Shown one piece after another: positions 54,701 to 63,579 of a stretch of DNA of 64,000 nt. This stretch comes from Sulfurospirillum sp. UCH001 (lineage in GTDB: Bacteria > Campylobacterota > Campylobacteria > Campylobacterales > Sulfurospirillaceae): contig NZ_AP014723.1 of the NCBI RefSeq assembly GCF_001548035.1, positions 620,001 through 684,000 on the forward strand. Direction: 5' to 3'. Made by a program: the position numbers and the translations under genes. The first letter of the stretch is position 1. Every line of letters starts with the position of its first letter. A model generated the notes under the pieces. It was given only the letters and a program-made list of their open reading frames with translations, was not told the origin of the DNA and made no database searches.

Positions 54701-57526
54701 ATGCCATTGAGTGGAAATTACCTTAATTTCTATAATGAAATTGTGAATTTTATCCCTGAGAAGAGAATTTTTACAGACCCTCTTCACACCATTGCCTATG
54801 GCACAGACGCTTCGTTTTATAGGCTTATCCCTAAAGTCGTTATTTGGGCAAATGATGCCGATGAAGTAAGTCAAATCCTTAAAATCAGCTCGTCTCTCTC
54901 TTTGCCTGTTGTTTTCCGCGCAGCTGGAACAAGTTTATCAGGACAAGCGATTACTGACTCTATATTGATCGTGACATCACGTGACTGGAGAGGAATATCC
55001 GTCAATAAAGATGTGAGTTTGATCACCATGCAACCTTCTGTTATTGGTGCTGATGCGAATGCATATTTGCTCCCATATGGTAAGAAAATCGGACCAGATC
55101 CTGCGAGTATTGGTGCTGCAATGATTTCAGGTATTGCTGCAAATAACGCCAGCGGTATGTGTTGTGGTACGACAGACAATTCATATAAAACCTTAGAGTC
55201 GATGAAAATTATTTTTCATGATGGTACAGAGCTTGATACAGGTTCATCTGAGAGTATTAAAGCATTTAAACAGTATCACCATGCTCTTGTAGAACGCATT
55301 GGAACTCTTGCAAAAGAAGTAAGAGCCAATCCAGAGCTTCATGAAAAAATTGTACGAAAATTTAAAATCAAAAATACCTGTGGTTATAGTCTAAATGCAC
55401 TTGTAGATTATGAAGATCCGATTGATATTATCGCTCACCTCATGATTGGTAGTGAAGGCACACTTGGATTTATCAAAGAGATTACATTTAAAACGGTTCC
55501 TGAGTATAAAGATAAAGCCAGTGCTTTAATGATCTTTAAAAATATTAAAGATGCCTGTGATGCGGTTATTGTGCTTAAAACACAATGTAAAGAAAATGTT
55601 GCCGCTGCTGAAATGATGGATAGAGCGGGACTTAGAAGTGTTGAAAACAAAGAAGGTATGCCAAGCTTTTTGAAGACACTAAGCCCTACTGCAACGGCAG
55701 TTCTTGTTGAGAGTCGTGCCGAAAACGATGCAAAGTTGGATGAAAATATCGCAGTTATTTTAGAAAAACTAGCACATATTGAGCCAGAAATGCCATTACA
55801 CTTTACAAAAGATGTGTATGAATATACAAAGTATTGGAAAATTCGTAAAGGACTTTTCCCTGCTGTTGGCGCAGTGCGTGAGAGTGGTACAACGGTTATC
55901 ATTGAGGACGTAGCATATCCTATCGAATCACTGGCTGATGCAACATTAGAGTTGCAAGAGTTGTTCAAAAAATATGGCTACAACGAGGCTATCATCTTTG
56001 GACATGCCCTAGATGGCAATCTTCATTTTGTCTTTACACAAGCATTTGAAGACCCTAAAGAGATTAAGCGTTATGAAGATTTTATGCAAGAAGTCGCAGA
56101 ACAGGTCGCTACAAAATATCATGGAAGTCTCAAGGCAGAACATGGAACAGGCCGTAATATGGCTCCATTTGTTGAGTTAGAATGGGGTAATGATGCCTAT
56201 GTGCTTATGAAAGAGATTAAGGCGATTTTTGATCCGAAAGGACTTTTAAATCCTGGTGTTATTATCAATGCAGATCCAAAAGCGCATCTGAAAAATTTCA
56301 AAGAAATGCCTAAGACCGATGACTATATTGATAAATGTATTGAGTGTGGATTTTGTGAGCCAGCATGCCCTTCCAATGCGCTTACTCTAACGCCAAGACA
56401 ACGTATTGTTGTCAATAGACGTATGACAACATTGAAAAATCAAGATGAAATGGAAGCATTTGAAGAGATGCAAAAGCTTTATCAATATGATGGAGTAGAG
56501 ACATGTGCGACATGTTCACTCTGTTCACTTGTTTGTCCAGTCGGTATCGATACGGGTGCTTTAACGAAGAAAATTCGCGCACATCAAATTACACCAACAC
56601 AACACAAAATTGCAGGTATGATCGCCAATAACTATGGAACAGTTTTAGGTATTGGTAGCTTTGTACTAAGTGCTGTAAAAGGTGTCAACGCTGTTATACC
56701 TGATGGTGTGATGAAGGCAATGAGCGCAGGTGTTACGGCACTTAGTGGAAATAAATTGCCACTATGGACAGCTAGCCTTCCAGGAGGACATACGTTTAAG
56801 GACAGTCGAAAGCTCTTTGGTGCTGCTGAAAAAGTTGTCTATTTTTCATCCTGTTTAAATCGTACGATGGGAAATCCAAAGCCAAAAGGTGAAGAGAAAG
56901 AGTTAGATGAACTCATTATTGGTATTTTAGAAAAAGCAGGTTATGAAGTCATTTTCCCTGAACAGTTAAAGCCACTCTGCTGTGGTATGCCTTTCTCTAG
57001 CAAGGGATATAAAGCTGAAGGCAAACAAAAATCAATGGAGTTAGAGGCAGCACTCAATAAAGCAAGTGAAAATGGAAAATATCCTATCTTGTGTGATATG
57101 AGTTCATGTACAAAAACAATGATGGAGTATTTTGATACAGGATTAAAAGTGCATGACCCTATTGAGTTTATTCACGATTATCTTTTAGATAAATTAACCA
57201 TTAGACAAATCAATGAGCCTGTTGTGATTCATACGATTTGTAGCACCCGTAAAATGGGCCTAGCAGACAAGTTTGAGAAGATTGCACGTTTGTGTAGCTC
57301 TAAAGTCACAGTTCCTGCAGATGTTACATGTTGCGGTTTTGCTGGAGATCGTGGATTTAATTATCCAGAGTTAAACAAATCAGCTTTGCGTCATTTAAAA
57401 GCATCTATTCCAAGTGATACAAAGCTAGCATTTTCAACAGGTAAACCATGTGAAATTGGTTTGAGCGAAGAGAGCGGACTCGAATATCGTTCATTATTCT
57501 ATCTACTAGAACGCGCAATTTCATAA
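54701..57526 (+). CDS. FAD/Fe-S D-lactate dehydrogenase (Dld-II type)
   Basis: A 941-residue respiratory enzyme oxidising D-lactate to pyruvate. The N-terminal FAD-binding oxidase (about 40-530) has FRAAGTSLSGQAITDSILI and IGAAMISGIAANNASGM; a ferredoxin-like 4Fe-4S pair (CIECGFCEPACP; CATCSLCSLVCP) lies near residues 545-625; the C-terminal part contains two CCG-type modules (LCCGMPFSSKG; CTKTMMEY; TCCGFAGDRG), as in heterodisulphide reductase-like subunits. This FAD plus Fe-S fusion matches the D-LDH of Helicobacter and Campylobacter. Glycolate oxidase is a less likely alternative. Electrons would feed the quinone pool. Confidence 0.88.
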   Translation: MPLSGNYLNFYNEIVNFIPEKRIFTDPLHTIAYGTDASFYRLIPKVVIWANDADEVSQILKISSSLSLPVVFRAAGTSLSGQAITDSILIVTSRDWRGISVNKDVSLITMQPSVIGADANAYLLPYGKKIGPDPASIGAAMISGIAANNASGMCCGTTDNSYKTLESMKIIFHDGTELDTGSSESIKAFKQYHHALVERIGTLAKEVRANPELHEKIVRKFKIKNTCGYSLNALVDYEDPIDIIAHLMIGSEGTLGFIKEITFKTVPEYKDKASALMIFKNIKDACDAVIVLKTQCKENVAAAEMMDRAGLRSVENKEGMPSFLKTLSPTATAVLVESRAENDAKLDENIAVILEKLAHIEPEMPLHFTKDVYEYTKYWKIRKGLFPAVGAVRESGTTVIIEDVAYPIESLADATLELQELFKKYGYNEAIIFGHALDGNLHFVFTQAFEDPKEIKRYEDFMQEVAEQVATKYHGSLKAEHGTGRNMAPFVELEWGNDAYVLMKEIKAIFDPKGLLNPGVIINADPKAHLKNFKEMPKTDDYIDKCIECGFCEPACPSNALTLTPRQRIVVNRRMTTLKNQDEMEAFEEMQKLYQYDGVETCATCSLCSLVCPVGIDTGALTKKIRAHQITPTQHKIAGMIANNYGTVLGIGSFVLSAVKGVNAVIPDGVMKAMSAGVTALSGNKLPLWTASLPGGHTFKDSRKLFGAAEKVVYFSSCLNRTMGNPKPKGEEKELDELIIGILEKAGYEVIFPEQLKPLCCGMPFSSKGYKAEGKQKSMELEAALNKASENGKYPILCDMSSCTKTMMEYFDTGLKVHDPIEFIHDYLLDKLTIRQINEPVVIHTICSTRKMGLADKFEKIARLCSSKVTVPADVTCCGFAGDRGFNYPELNKSALRHLKASIPSDTKLAFSTGKPCEIGLSEESGLEYRSLFYLLERAIS

Positions 57527-57540
57527 AAACTTCTTCATAT

Positions 57541-57589
57541 AAAAGAGGTCAATCTTATTGTTTTATCATGAAAAGATTGACCCTCTTTT
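57541..57589 (+). terminator. Hairpin terminator after the D-lactate dehydrogenase gene
   Basis: AAAAGAGGTCAATCTT pairs with AAGATTGAC-C-CTCTTTT with one bulged C, giving a 16-bp stem with AT-rich flanks. The T-run following is built into the stem, a common form of bidirectional terminator. Confidence 0.75.
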
Positions 57590-57698
57590 AACCTTCTAAA
57601 AGCACTTTTTCATAGGTTTGATTTAATAAATAAAATGATAAAATACTAAAATTTTGACTATGTTTTTTAGTTAAATTTAAACAAAAAGGGTTGCGTCT

Positions 57699-57929
57699 AT
57701 GGAAGTTAATCTAATTGTGGAAATCTTGAAATTCTCATTTTCTGGTATCTCCACAGTGTTTGTGTTTTTAGCTTTAATGGCTGTTGTCTTGGTGCCATTA
57801 GTTAAAAGCATAATAAAATATTTTCCTCTTTGCGAGGGGAATGTCTTTATAAGTAATTCTACCCAAGGATTATTTCAAAAAGGTAACTTCTCAGTTGTTG
57901 CAGCCGTTGCTGCTTCTATTAGGTCATAA
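57699..57929 (+). CDS. oadG: Na+-pump decarboxylase gamma-subunit-like protein
   Basis: A 76-residue protein with one N-terminal transmembrane segment (about 10-38: FSFSGISTVFVFLALMAVVLVPL) and the C-terminal SVVAAVAASI typical of OadG proteins. OadG holds the alpha and beta subunits of sodium-pumping oxaloacetate decarboxylase together and binds zinc. It lies 34 bases upstream of oadA. Because oadB seems deleted (see 59799), the gene may be a leftover or may anchor OadA for another reason. Family call is good, function doubtful. Confidence 0.75.
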   Translation: MEVNLIVEILKFSFSGISTVFVFLALMAVVLVPLVKSIIKYFPLCEGNVFISNSTQGLFQKGNFSVVAAVAASIRS

Positions 57930-57963
57930 AACAAAATCAAAATAGTAAAAAGGGCAAAGTAAG

Positions 57964-59781
57964 ATGGCTAAAAAATACATCGATGTGATGGATACGACGT
58001 TTAGAGATGGGTTTCAGTCGGTTTTTGGTGGACGTGTACTTATGGATGATTTTCTTCCTGCGGTAGCCGCAGCAAGAGATGCAGGTATTAGCCATTTTGA
58101 ATTTGGTGGTGGAGCGCGCTTTCAAAGTCTTTATTTCTACCTCAATGAAGATGCTTTTGTAATGATGGACAAATTTAGAGAAATTGCTGGTCCAAATGCA
58201 AACCTCCAAACATTAGCACGTGGCGTTAACACTGTGATGCTTGATACAGGTAATCGCGAACTTATTGATCTTCATGCTAAAATGTTTAAAAAACATGGCA
58301 CAACGACTATTCGTAACTTTGATGCTCTCAATGATGTAGAGAATCTTAAATACAGTGGTGAACGCATTGTACATCATGGTCTTAAACATGAGATTGTTGT
58401 TACAATGATGGATCTTCCTCCTAAATGTGTGGGAGCGCACGATGTAGCGTTTTATGAAAAAACATTACGTGCGATCTTAGATTCAGGTATCCCATATCAT
58501 AGCATTTGTTTCAAAGATGCAAGTGGTACTTCAAGTCCTCAAAAAGTGTATGAAACTCTTAAAATGGCACGTAAACTTGTTCCAGAAGGAACTCATTTAC
58601 GTCTTCACACGCATGAAACAGCAGGTGTCAGTGTTGCTTGTTATTTAGCAGCACTTGAAGCAGGTGTTGATGGTATTGATCTTGCAGCTTCCCCTGTAAG
58701 TGGTGGTACATCTCAACCCGATATTTTAACAATGCTTCATGCGGTTAAAGGTAAAGATTATGATCTTGGTGGCCTTGAGCTTGAAAAAATTCTCACGTAC
58801 GAAGATGTGTTACAAGACTGTTTAAAAGATTATTTTATGCCACCAGAAGCTGTACAAGTTTCTCCACTTATCCCTTTTTCTCCAATGCCAGGTGGTGCTT
58901 TAACTGCCAATACTCAAATGCTTCGTGACAATAACATCCTTCACAAATTCCCAGAAGTGATTAAGGCAATGCGTGAAGTGGTTGAAAAAGGTGGATATGG
59001 TACAAGTGTTACTCCTGTATCTCAATTCTATTTCCAACAAGCATTTAACAATGTTATGTTCGGTCCTTGGGTAAAAATTGCTGAGGGATACGGCAAAATG
59101 GTACTTGGTTATTTTGGAAGAACTCCTGTTACTCCTAATGCAGAGGTTGTAGCACTTGCGAGTCAACAACTTAAACTTGAACCAACAACTAAAAATGCTC
59201 TTGAACTTGCCGATGCAGACGAGACTAAATCACTTTCTCATGTAAGAAAAATGCTTGAAGAAGCGAATCTTACAGTGACTGATGAAAACTTATTGATTGC
59301 AGCTGCGTGTAAAGAAAAAGGTATTGCATTCTTAAAAGGCGAAGCAAAAGTCAATGTTCGTAAAATTGAGAAAGAAAAACCAGCAACTCCAGCCGCATCA
59401 ACAGGTAGTTCAGAGTTTACAGTCACTGTAAATGGTCAAAAATACCATGTAAGATCAGAAGGTAACGATACAACATTTGTTATTGATGGAGAAGTGTATA
59501 TTATCGATGTAAAAGATGGTGCTGAAGAAGGCGTTGCTTCTTGTAGTGCTGCTGCATCGAATACAAATGGTGGTCGTGAGATTAAAGCAGGATTACCAGG
59601 GTCTATCTTTAAAGTGCTTGTTAATGAGGGTGATAAAGTCAAAAAAGGGCAGCCTGTTATTGTGATTGAAGCAATGAAAATGGAGATTGAAGTAACTTCT
59701 CCAGAAGATGGCGTTGTTAGTAGTGTAAAAGTAAAACAAGGTGATACAATCGTTAACAACCAAGTTCTTGTAACTTTATAA
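57964..59781 (+). CDS. oadA: Pyruvate carboxylase subunit B / oxaloacetate decarboxylase alpha
   Basis: A 605-residue carboxyltransferase-biotin carrier protein. Carboxyltransferase (about 1-460): VMDTTFRDGFQSVFGGRV, the Lys of CFKDASGT, metal-binding HTHETAG and the DLAASPVSGGTSQPD region; then an Ala/Pro linker and a biotinyl domain with EAMKMEIEV, the Lys being the biotin site. In Campylobacter the equivalent protein is PycB, paired with PycA (not in this window). With oadB apparently lost, the PycB role (pyruvate plus CO2 to oxaloacetate) is more likely than Na+-pump decarboxylation. pckA follows. Confidence 0.92.
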   Translation: MAKKYIDVMDTTFRDGFQSVFGGRVLMDDFLPAVAAARDAGISHFEFGGGARFQSLYFYLNEDAFVMMDKFREIAGPNANLQTLARGVNTVMLDTGNRELIDLHAKMFKKHGTTTIRNFDALNDVENLKYSGERIVHHGLKHEIVVTMMDLPPKCVGAHDVAFYEKTLRAILDSGIPYHSICFKDASGTSSPQKVYETLKMARKLVPEGTHLRLHTHETAGVSVACYLAALEAGVDGIDLAASPVSGGTSQPDILTMLHAVKGKDYDLGGLELEKILTYEDVLQDCLKDYFMPPEAVQVSPLIPFSPMPGGALTANTQMLRDNNILHKFPEVIKAMREVVEKGGYGTSVTPVSQFYFQQAFNNVMFGPWVKIAEGYGKMVLGYFGRTPVTPNAEVVALASQQLKLEPTTKNALELADADETKSLSHVRKMLEEANLTVTDENLLIAAACKEKGIAFLKGEAKVNVRKIEKEKPATPAASTGSSEFTVTVNGQKYHVRSEGNDTTFVIDGEVYIIDVKDGAEEGVASCSAAASNTNGGREIKAGLPGSIFKVLVNEGDKVKKGQPVIVIEAMKMEIEVTSPEDGVVSSVKVKQGDTIVNNQVLVTL

Positions 59782-59798
59782 ATGAGATTGGTTCGTAA

Positions 59799-59938
59799 AG
59801 TATCGTAAAACTCTCCTTCTCTTGTTTTGAACAAGAGAAGGAGAATCGTGTAAAAGGTCTAAAAAAAGATCCAGTGAATATGCTTTCAATGGGTCCTAGT
59901 GTGGCAGGTCTCATTGGCTCTGCGGTTGCAGCATAGAT
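59799..59938 (+). pseudogene. oadB: C-terminal remnant of a decarboxylase beta subunit (oadB)
   Basis: Between oadA and pckA the frame 59853-59935 reads [12 protein letters not shown] followed by [15 protein letters not shown] and a stop at 59934-59936. This corresponds closely to the C-terminus of OadB/MmdB/GcdB beta subunits (MHAMGPNVAGVIGSAVAAG). No start codon, membrane segments or the other 400 residues of OadB are present, and the upstream part is a hairpin. It therefore looks like the stump of a deleted oadB in the usual oadG-oadA-oadB order. The match is from memory of the family and short, though the motif is distinctive. Coordinates are approximate by a few bases. Confidence 0.65.
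59813..59843. terminator. 14-bp hairpin after oadA
   Basis: CTCCTTCTCTTGTT (59813-59826) and AACAAGAGAAGGAG (59830-59843) pair perfectly with a 3-base loop. No T-run follows on the + strand, so it may act as an mRNA 3'-end stabiliser or weak terminator. It lies at the junction between oadA and the oadB remnant. Confidence 0.6.
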
Positions 59939-59982
59939 GCTGTTGTCTATTTTTAAAAAAACGTTTTGAGGATATAAATACT

Positions 59983-61560
59983 ATGTCGAAGATTAATGAA
60001 ATTGAAAAGTTAGGCTTAACCAATATTGGTAAGATTCACTATAACCTAAGCTATGATGAACTTTTAAAGCATGAAATTGCAAACAATGAAGGTCATCTTA
60101 CAAGCAATGGCACATTTAGTGTAGATACAGGAATTTTTACTGGAAGAAGCCCGAAAGATAAATATTTTGTAGATCAAGAACCTTCTAACAAATATATCGC
60201 ATGGGGAAAAATGAACCAGAAGATTAGCAAAGAGGTTTTCGATGAACTTTTCGCTAAAGTAAAACAACAACTCTCTGGTAAAGATATATATGTTCAAGAT
60301 GCTTACAGTGGCGGCAGCTTGGCAAGTCGTAAAAGTATTCGTGTTGTTACCGAAATTGCATGGCAAGCTCATTTTGTAAAAAATATGTTCATTCGCCCAA
60401 ATGAAGAAGAACTTGCTCATTTTAAACCAGATTTTGTACTTTATAATGCGTGTAAAATGTCAAACGAAGATTATAAAAAACATGGTCTTCATTCTGATGT
60501 ATTTGTAGTTTTCAATGTTGAAGAAAATATTGCGATTATTGGTGGTACCTGGTACGGTGGAGAGATTAAAAAAGGTATCTTCTCTATGATGAACTACTGG
60601 TTGCCATTAGAGGGTAAACTTTCGATGCACTGTTCTGCAAATGTTGGTGAAAAAGGTGACACAGCTCTTTTCTTCGGTCTTTCAGGAACAGGTAAAACAA
60701 CACTTTCAACAGACCCAAAACGTAAATTGATTGGTGATGATGAACATGGTTGGGATGATGAAGGCGTCTTTAACTTTGAGGGTGGCTGTTACGCAAAATG
60801 TATCAATCTTGACCCAAGCAGTGAGCCTGAAATTTATGGTGCAATTCGTCAAGATGCTCTTTTAGAAAATGTTGTTATTAATGACAACAAAGAAGTAGAT
60901 TATGCAGATGCTTCAAAAACAGAAAATACTCGTGTTTCTTACCCTATTTATCACATTGACAATCATGAAAAAAGCCTCCAAGGGGGTCACCCTAAAAAAA
61001 TTATTTTTCTAAGTGCTGATGCATTTGGTGTTTTACCTCCAGTGTCAAAACTCACAAAAGAGCAAGCAATGTACTACTTCTTAAGTGGATATACTGCTAA
61101 AGTTGCGGGAACTGAGCGTGGTATTACTGAGCCAGTAGCAACATTTAGTGCATGTTTTGGTGAGGCGTTCTTGCCACTACATCCAACTGCTTATGCGAAG
61201 CTTTTAGGTGAAAAAATTGCAAAACACAATGTTGATGTTTATTTGGTGAACACAGGTTGGACTGGTGGTAGTTATGGTGTTGGTAAACGTATGAGCATTA
61301 AAGCGACACGTGCATGTATCAACGCAATTTTGGATGGTAGTATCAATGAATGTGAATTTGAAAGTATTCCTGTTTTCAACATTCAAGTGCCAAAAGCATT
61401 AGATGGTGTACCAACTGAAATTTTAAATCCTAAAAATACTTGGGAAAACAAAAGTCTTTATGATGCAACCAGAGATGAACTTGCTGAAATGTTTATTGAG
61501 AATTTTAAAAAGTATATTACCGCTGATTCTGATTTTTCGAGCGCTGGTCCAAAACTCTAA
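59983..61560 (+). CDS. pckA: Phosphoenolpyruvate carboxykinase (ATP)
   Basis: A 525-residue ATP-type PEPCK converting oxaloacetate to PEP. Motifs: [12 protein letters not shown], kinase-1a P-loop [13 protein letters not shown], kinase-2 [19 protein letters not shown] and the [15 protein letters not shown] region. The start is ATG 59983 (MSKINEIEK) with TGAGGA upstream; the frame is open further back through the oadB remnant but out of its reading frame. Together with OadA/PycB it forms the C3/C4 switch. argH follows after a terminator. Confidence 0.96.
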   Translation: MSKINEIEKLGLTNIGKIHYNLSYDELLKHEIANNEGHLTSNGTFSVDTGIFTGRSPKDKYFVDQEPSNKYIAWGKMNQKISKEVFDELFAKVKQQLSGKDIYVQDAYSGGSLASRKSIRVVTEIAWQAHFVKNMFIRPNEEELAHFKPDFVLYNACKMSNEDYKKHGLHSDVFVVFNVEENIAIIGGTWYGGEIKKGIFSMMNYWLPLEGKLSMHCSANVGEKGDTALFFGLSGTGKTTLSTDPKRKLIGDDEHGWDDEGVFNFEGGCYAKCINLDPSSEPEIYGAIRQDALLENVVINDNKEVDYADASKTENTRVSYPIYHIDNHEKSLQGGHPKKIIFLSADAFGVLPPVSKLTKEQAMYYFLSGYTAKVAGTERGITEPVATFSACFGEAFLPLHPTAYAKLLGEKIAKHNVDVYLVNTGWTGGSYGVGKRMSIKATRACINAILDGSINECEFESIPVFNIQVPKALDGVPTEILNPKNTWENKSLYDATRDELAEMFIENFKKYITADSDFSSAGPKL

Positions 61561-61574
61561 TTCTAACATGACAC

Positions 61575-61605
61575 GTACGGGGGTTTAACACTCCTGTACT
61601 TTTTT
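61575..61605 (+). terminator. Terminator between pckA and argH
   Basis: GTACGGGGG (61575-61583) pairs with CTCCTGTAC (61591-61599) over nine positions with two G-U pairs, followed by TTTTTT. Such a canonical terminator means argH needs its own promoter or tolerates read-through. Confidence 0.8.
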
Positions 61606-61625
61606 ACAATCAAGGAGATTTCTTA

Positions 61626-63011
61626 ATGTCAAAGCTATGGTCTGGCAGATTCGCCGCAAGTGGAGCAGCACTTCTCGATGAATTTAATGCTTCATTACCT
61701 TTTGATAAAAAATTATACGAAGAGGATATCAAAGGCTCGATTGCACATGCAACGATGCTAGCAAAACAAGGTATTCTCACACAAGATGAAGCCGATCAAA
61801 TCGCTCGTGGGTTATTACAAATTAAAAAAGAGATCGAAGAGGGAATATTTGTTTTTGATATTGCCCATGAAGATATTCATATGTCTGTTGAAACGAGGCT
61901 GATTGATTTAATTGGTGAAGCAGGTAAGCGCTTACACACGGCAAGAAGTCGTAATGATCAAGTTGCAGTTGATTTTAGGCAGTATGTGCAAAAGCAGACT
62001 TTAATCATTGTTCATGTTTTAGAAGAGGTGATTGATGTATTGATGAATATTGCAAAAGAACATACTCAAACATTACTCCCTGGTATGACACATCTTCAAC
62101 ATGCACAACCTATCAACTTAGCATTTCATCTCTTAGCATACGTTTCGATGTTCAAACGTGATATTGAACGACTGGAAAGTTCATATCAGCGTAACAATGT
62201 TTTACCTCTTGGCTGTGCCGCACTTGCTGGAACACCACACAACATTGATAGAGAGTATGTAGCGCAACTTTTAGGCTTTGATAGTGTCAGTGTAAACTGT
62301 CTTGATACGGTGAGTGATCGTGACTTTGCACTAGAGATTCTTTTCAATATTTCAACTATTATGATGCATGTTTCTCGTTTTGCGGAAGAGCTTATACTAT
62401 GGTCAAGTTACGAGTTTAAGTTTGTGACACTCAGTGATGAATACTCAACGGGTAGTTCTATTATGCCTCAAAAGAAAAATCCTGATGTTCCAGAGCTTTT
62501 ACGTGGTAAAACAGGTCGCGTCAATGGCAATCTTATCTCGTTATTGACGGTACTCAAAGGATTGCCATTAGCTTATAATAAAGATATGCAAGAAGATAAA
62601 GAGGGTGTATTTGACAGTGTCGAAACCGTTTACATGTCTCTTAATATCCTCAAAGAAGCGGTACGAACAATGACAATTAATGTTGATCGTATGAAGCAAG
62701 CCTGCGAAGTAGGGCATCTTAGTGCAACCGATTTAGCAGATTATTTAGTACAAAAATGCGATATTCCATTCCGTGAAGCACATTTTATTACAGGACGTGC
62801 AGTAGCGCATGCAGAGAGCTTAGGAATTGATTTAAGCGTAATGAGTGTCACTGAACTTCAAAAAGTTGATCCACGTATTGGAAATGATGTATGTGAGTAT
62901 CTCTCTTTGGTCAATTCAATGAATGCACGTACTTCTCAAGGAGGAACAGCAGTTTCTTCTACATGTAAACAAATTGAAATTTTTGAAACGTGGATGAAAG
63001 CACGTAGATAA
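61626..63011 (+). CDS. argH: Argininosuccinate lyase
   Basis: A 461-residue argininosuccinate lyase of the fumarase/aspartase superfamily, last step of arginine synthesis. Motifs: SKLWSGRF start, [22 protein letters not shown], and the signature [23 protein letters not shown] precedes the ATG. pckA-argH is the same order as in Campylobacter. Ends near a hairpin shared with the convergent hinT gene. Confidence 0.97.
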   Translation: MSKLWSGRFAASGAALLDEFNASLPFDKKLYEEDIKGSIAHATMLAKQGILTQDEADQIARGLLQIKKEIEEGIFVFDIAHEDIHMSVETRLIDLIGEAGKRLHTARSRNDQVAVDFRQYVQKQTLIIVHVLEEVIDVLMNIAKEHTQTLLPGMTHLQHAQPINLAFHLLAYVSMFKRDIERLESSYQRNNVLPLGCAALAGTPHNIDREYVAQLLGFDSVSVNCLDTVSDRDFALEILFNISTIMMHVSRFAEELILWSSYEFKFVTLSDEYSTGSSIMPQKKNPDVPELLRGKTGRVNGNLISLLTVLKGLPLAYNKDMQEDKEGVFDSVETVYMSLNILKEAVRTMTINVDRMKQACEVGHLSATDLADYLVQKCDIPFREAHFITGRAVAHAESLGIDLSVMSVTELQKVDPRIGNDVCEYLSLVNSMNARTSQGGTAVSSTCKQIEIFETWMKARR

Positions 63012-63019
63012 GAAAAGTA

Positions 63020-63041
63020 AGAAGAGGTGAAAACCTCTTCT
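63020..63041. terminator. Convergent hairpin between argH and the HIT gene
   Basis: GAAGAGGT (63021-63028) and ACCTCTTC (63033-63040), extended by an A-T pair, form a 9-bp stem with a GAAA loop. T-rich sequence follows on the minus strand (TTACTTTTC), while the + side is weak. Confidence 0.6.
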
Positions 63042-63047
63042 ATGATG

Positions 63048-63404
63048 TTATAAAAATTTGTGTGAATCGCTGTCGCTTAAGTGATTCCATGAAAGTTTTG
63101 CACCACCTAAAAGATGAAAATGAAGATGCATTACCTCTTGTCCACCATCACTACCATTATTTGTAATTAAGCGATAACCACTCTCATCAAGCCCTAGAAG
63201 TTTTGCAACTTGATGTGTAAATTCTGTTAACCCCACCATGATTTTTGGGTCAACTTCTTGGAAATTTTTATACTCTTTTTTGGGAATAATTAAAATATGA
63301 ATAGGCGCTTTTGGATTAATGTCATGAAACGCTAAGAACTCCTCATTTTCAAGTACTTTGTTGCAAGGAATTTCACCGCTTACAATTTTACTAAAGATAG
63401 TCAT
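63048..63404 (-). CDS. HIT family nucleotide hydrolase (HinT-like)
   Basis: A 118-residue HIT protein of the HinT branch, hydrolysing AMP-lysine-type and aminoacyl phosphoramidates. It shows the start TIFSKIVSGEIPCNKVLENEEFLAFHDINPKAP in part, the IPKKEYKNF strand and the His triad EVMHLHFHLLGG. GAGAAAG precedes the ATG. It is divergent from pheS, an arrangement also present in Campylobacter. Confidence 0.93.
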   Translation of the reverse strand: MTIFSKIVSGEIPCNKVLENEEFLAFHDINPKAPIHILIIPKKEYKNFQEVDPKIMVGLTEFTHQVAKLLGLDESGYRLITNNGSDGGQEVMHLHFHLLGGAKLSWNHLSDSDSHKFL

Positions 63405-63500
63405 AGCTTTCTCCTTATTTTATGATCTTGATAGATTGAAACTCTAAAAGCGTGCAATCAATGTGCCAGTATTTAGAATAAACATTAGATTTTAACCTTT

Positions 63501-63506
63501 TATAAT
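63501..63506 (+). promoter_or_regulatory. Predicted -10 element of pheS
   Basis: TATAAT lies 79 bases before the TTG start, giving a leader of about 67 bases. Two tiny ATG-initiated reading frames (63522-63554 and 63551-63568) sit in the leader, overlapping as ATGA. Confidence 0.45.
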
Positions 63507-63579
63507 TAAAGTTTGACTAAAATGAGCTTCTTATTAGACTTAAGAGCGCCATGAATGCTCGTGAATGAAAGGTAACCCT

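Noticed and set aside
55435-55968. 177-codon open frame on the minus strand inside the D-lactate dehydrogenase gene
   Set aside because: It is fully antisense to a conserved enzyme, is Ser/Ile-rich with no recognisable domain, and has no ribosome binding site.
59436-59834. 132-codon minus-strand frame covering the OadA biotinyl domain and the following hairpin
   Set aside because: The real coding strand is clear from EAMKMEIEV; the antisense product is low-complexity Ser/Thr.
59899-59982. N-terminal extension of pckA by 28 codons
   Set aside because: The extension is an out-of-frame reading of the oadB remnant, and ATG 59983 has a ribosome binding site and the family N-terminus.
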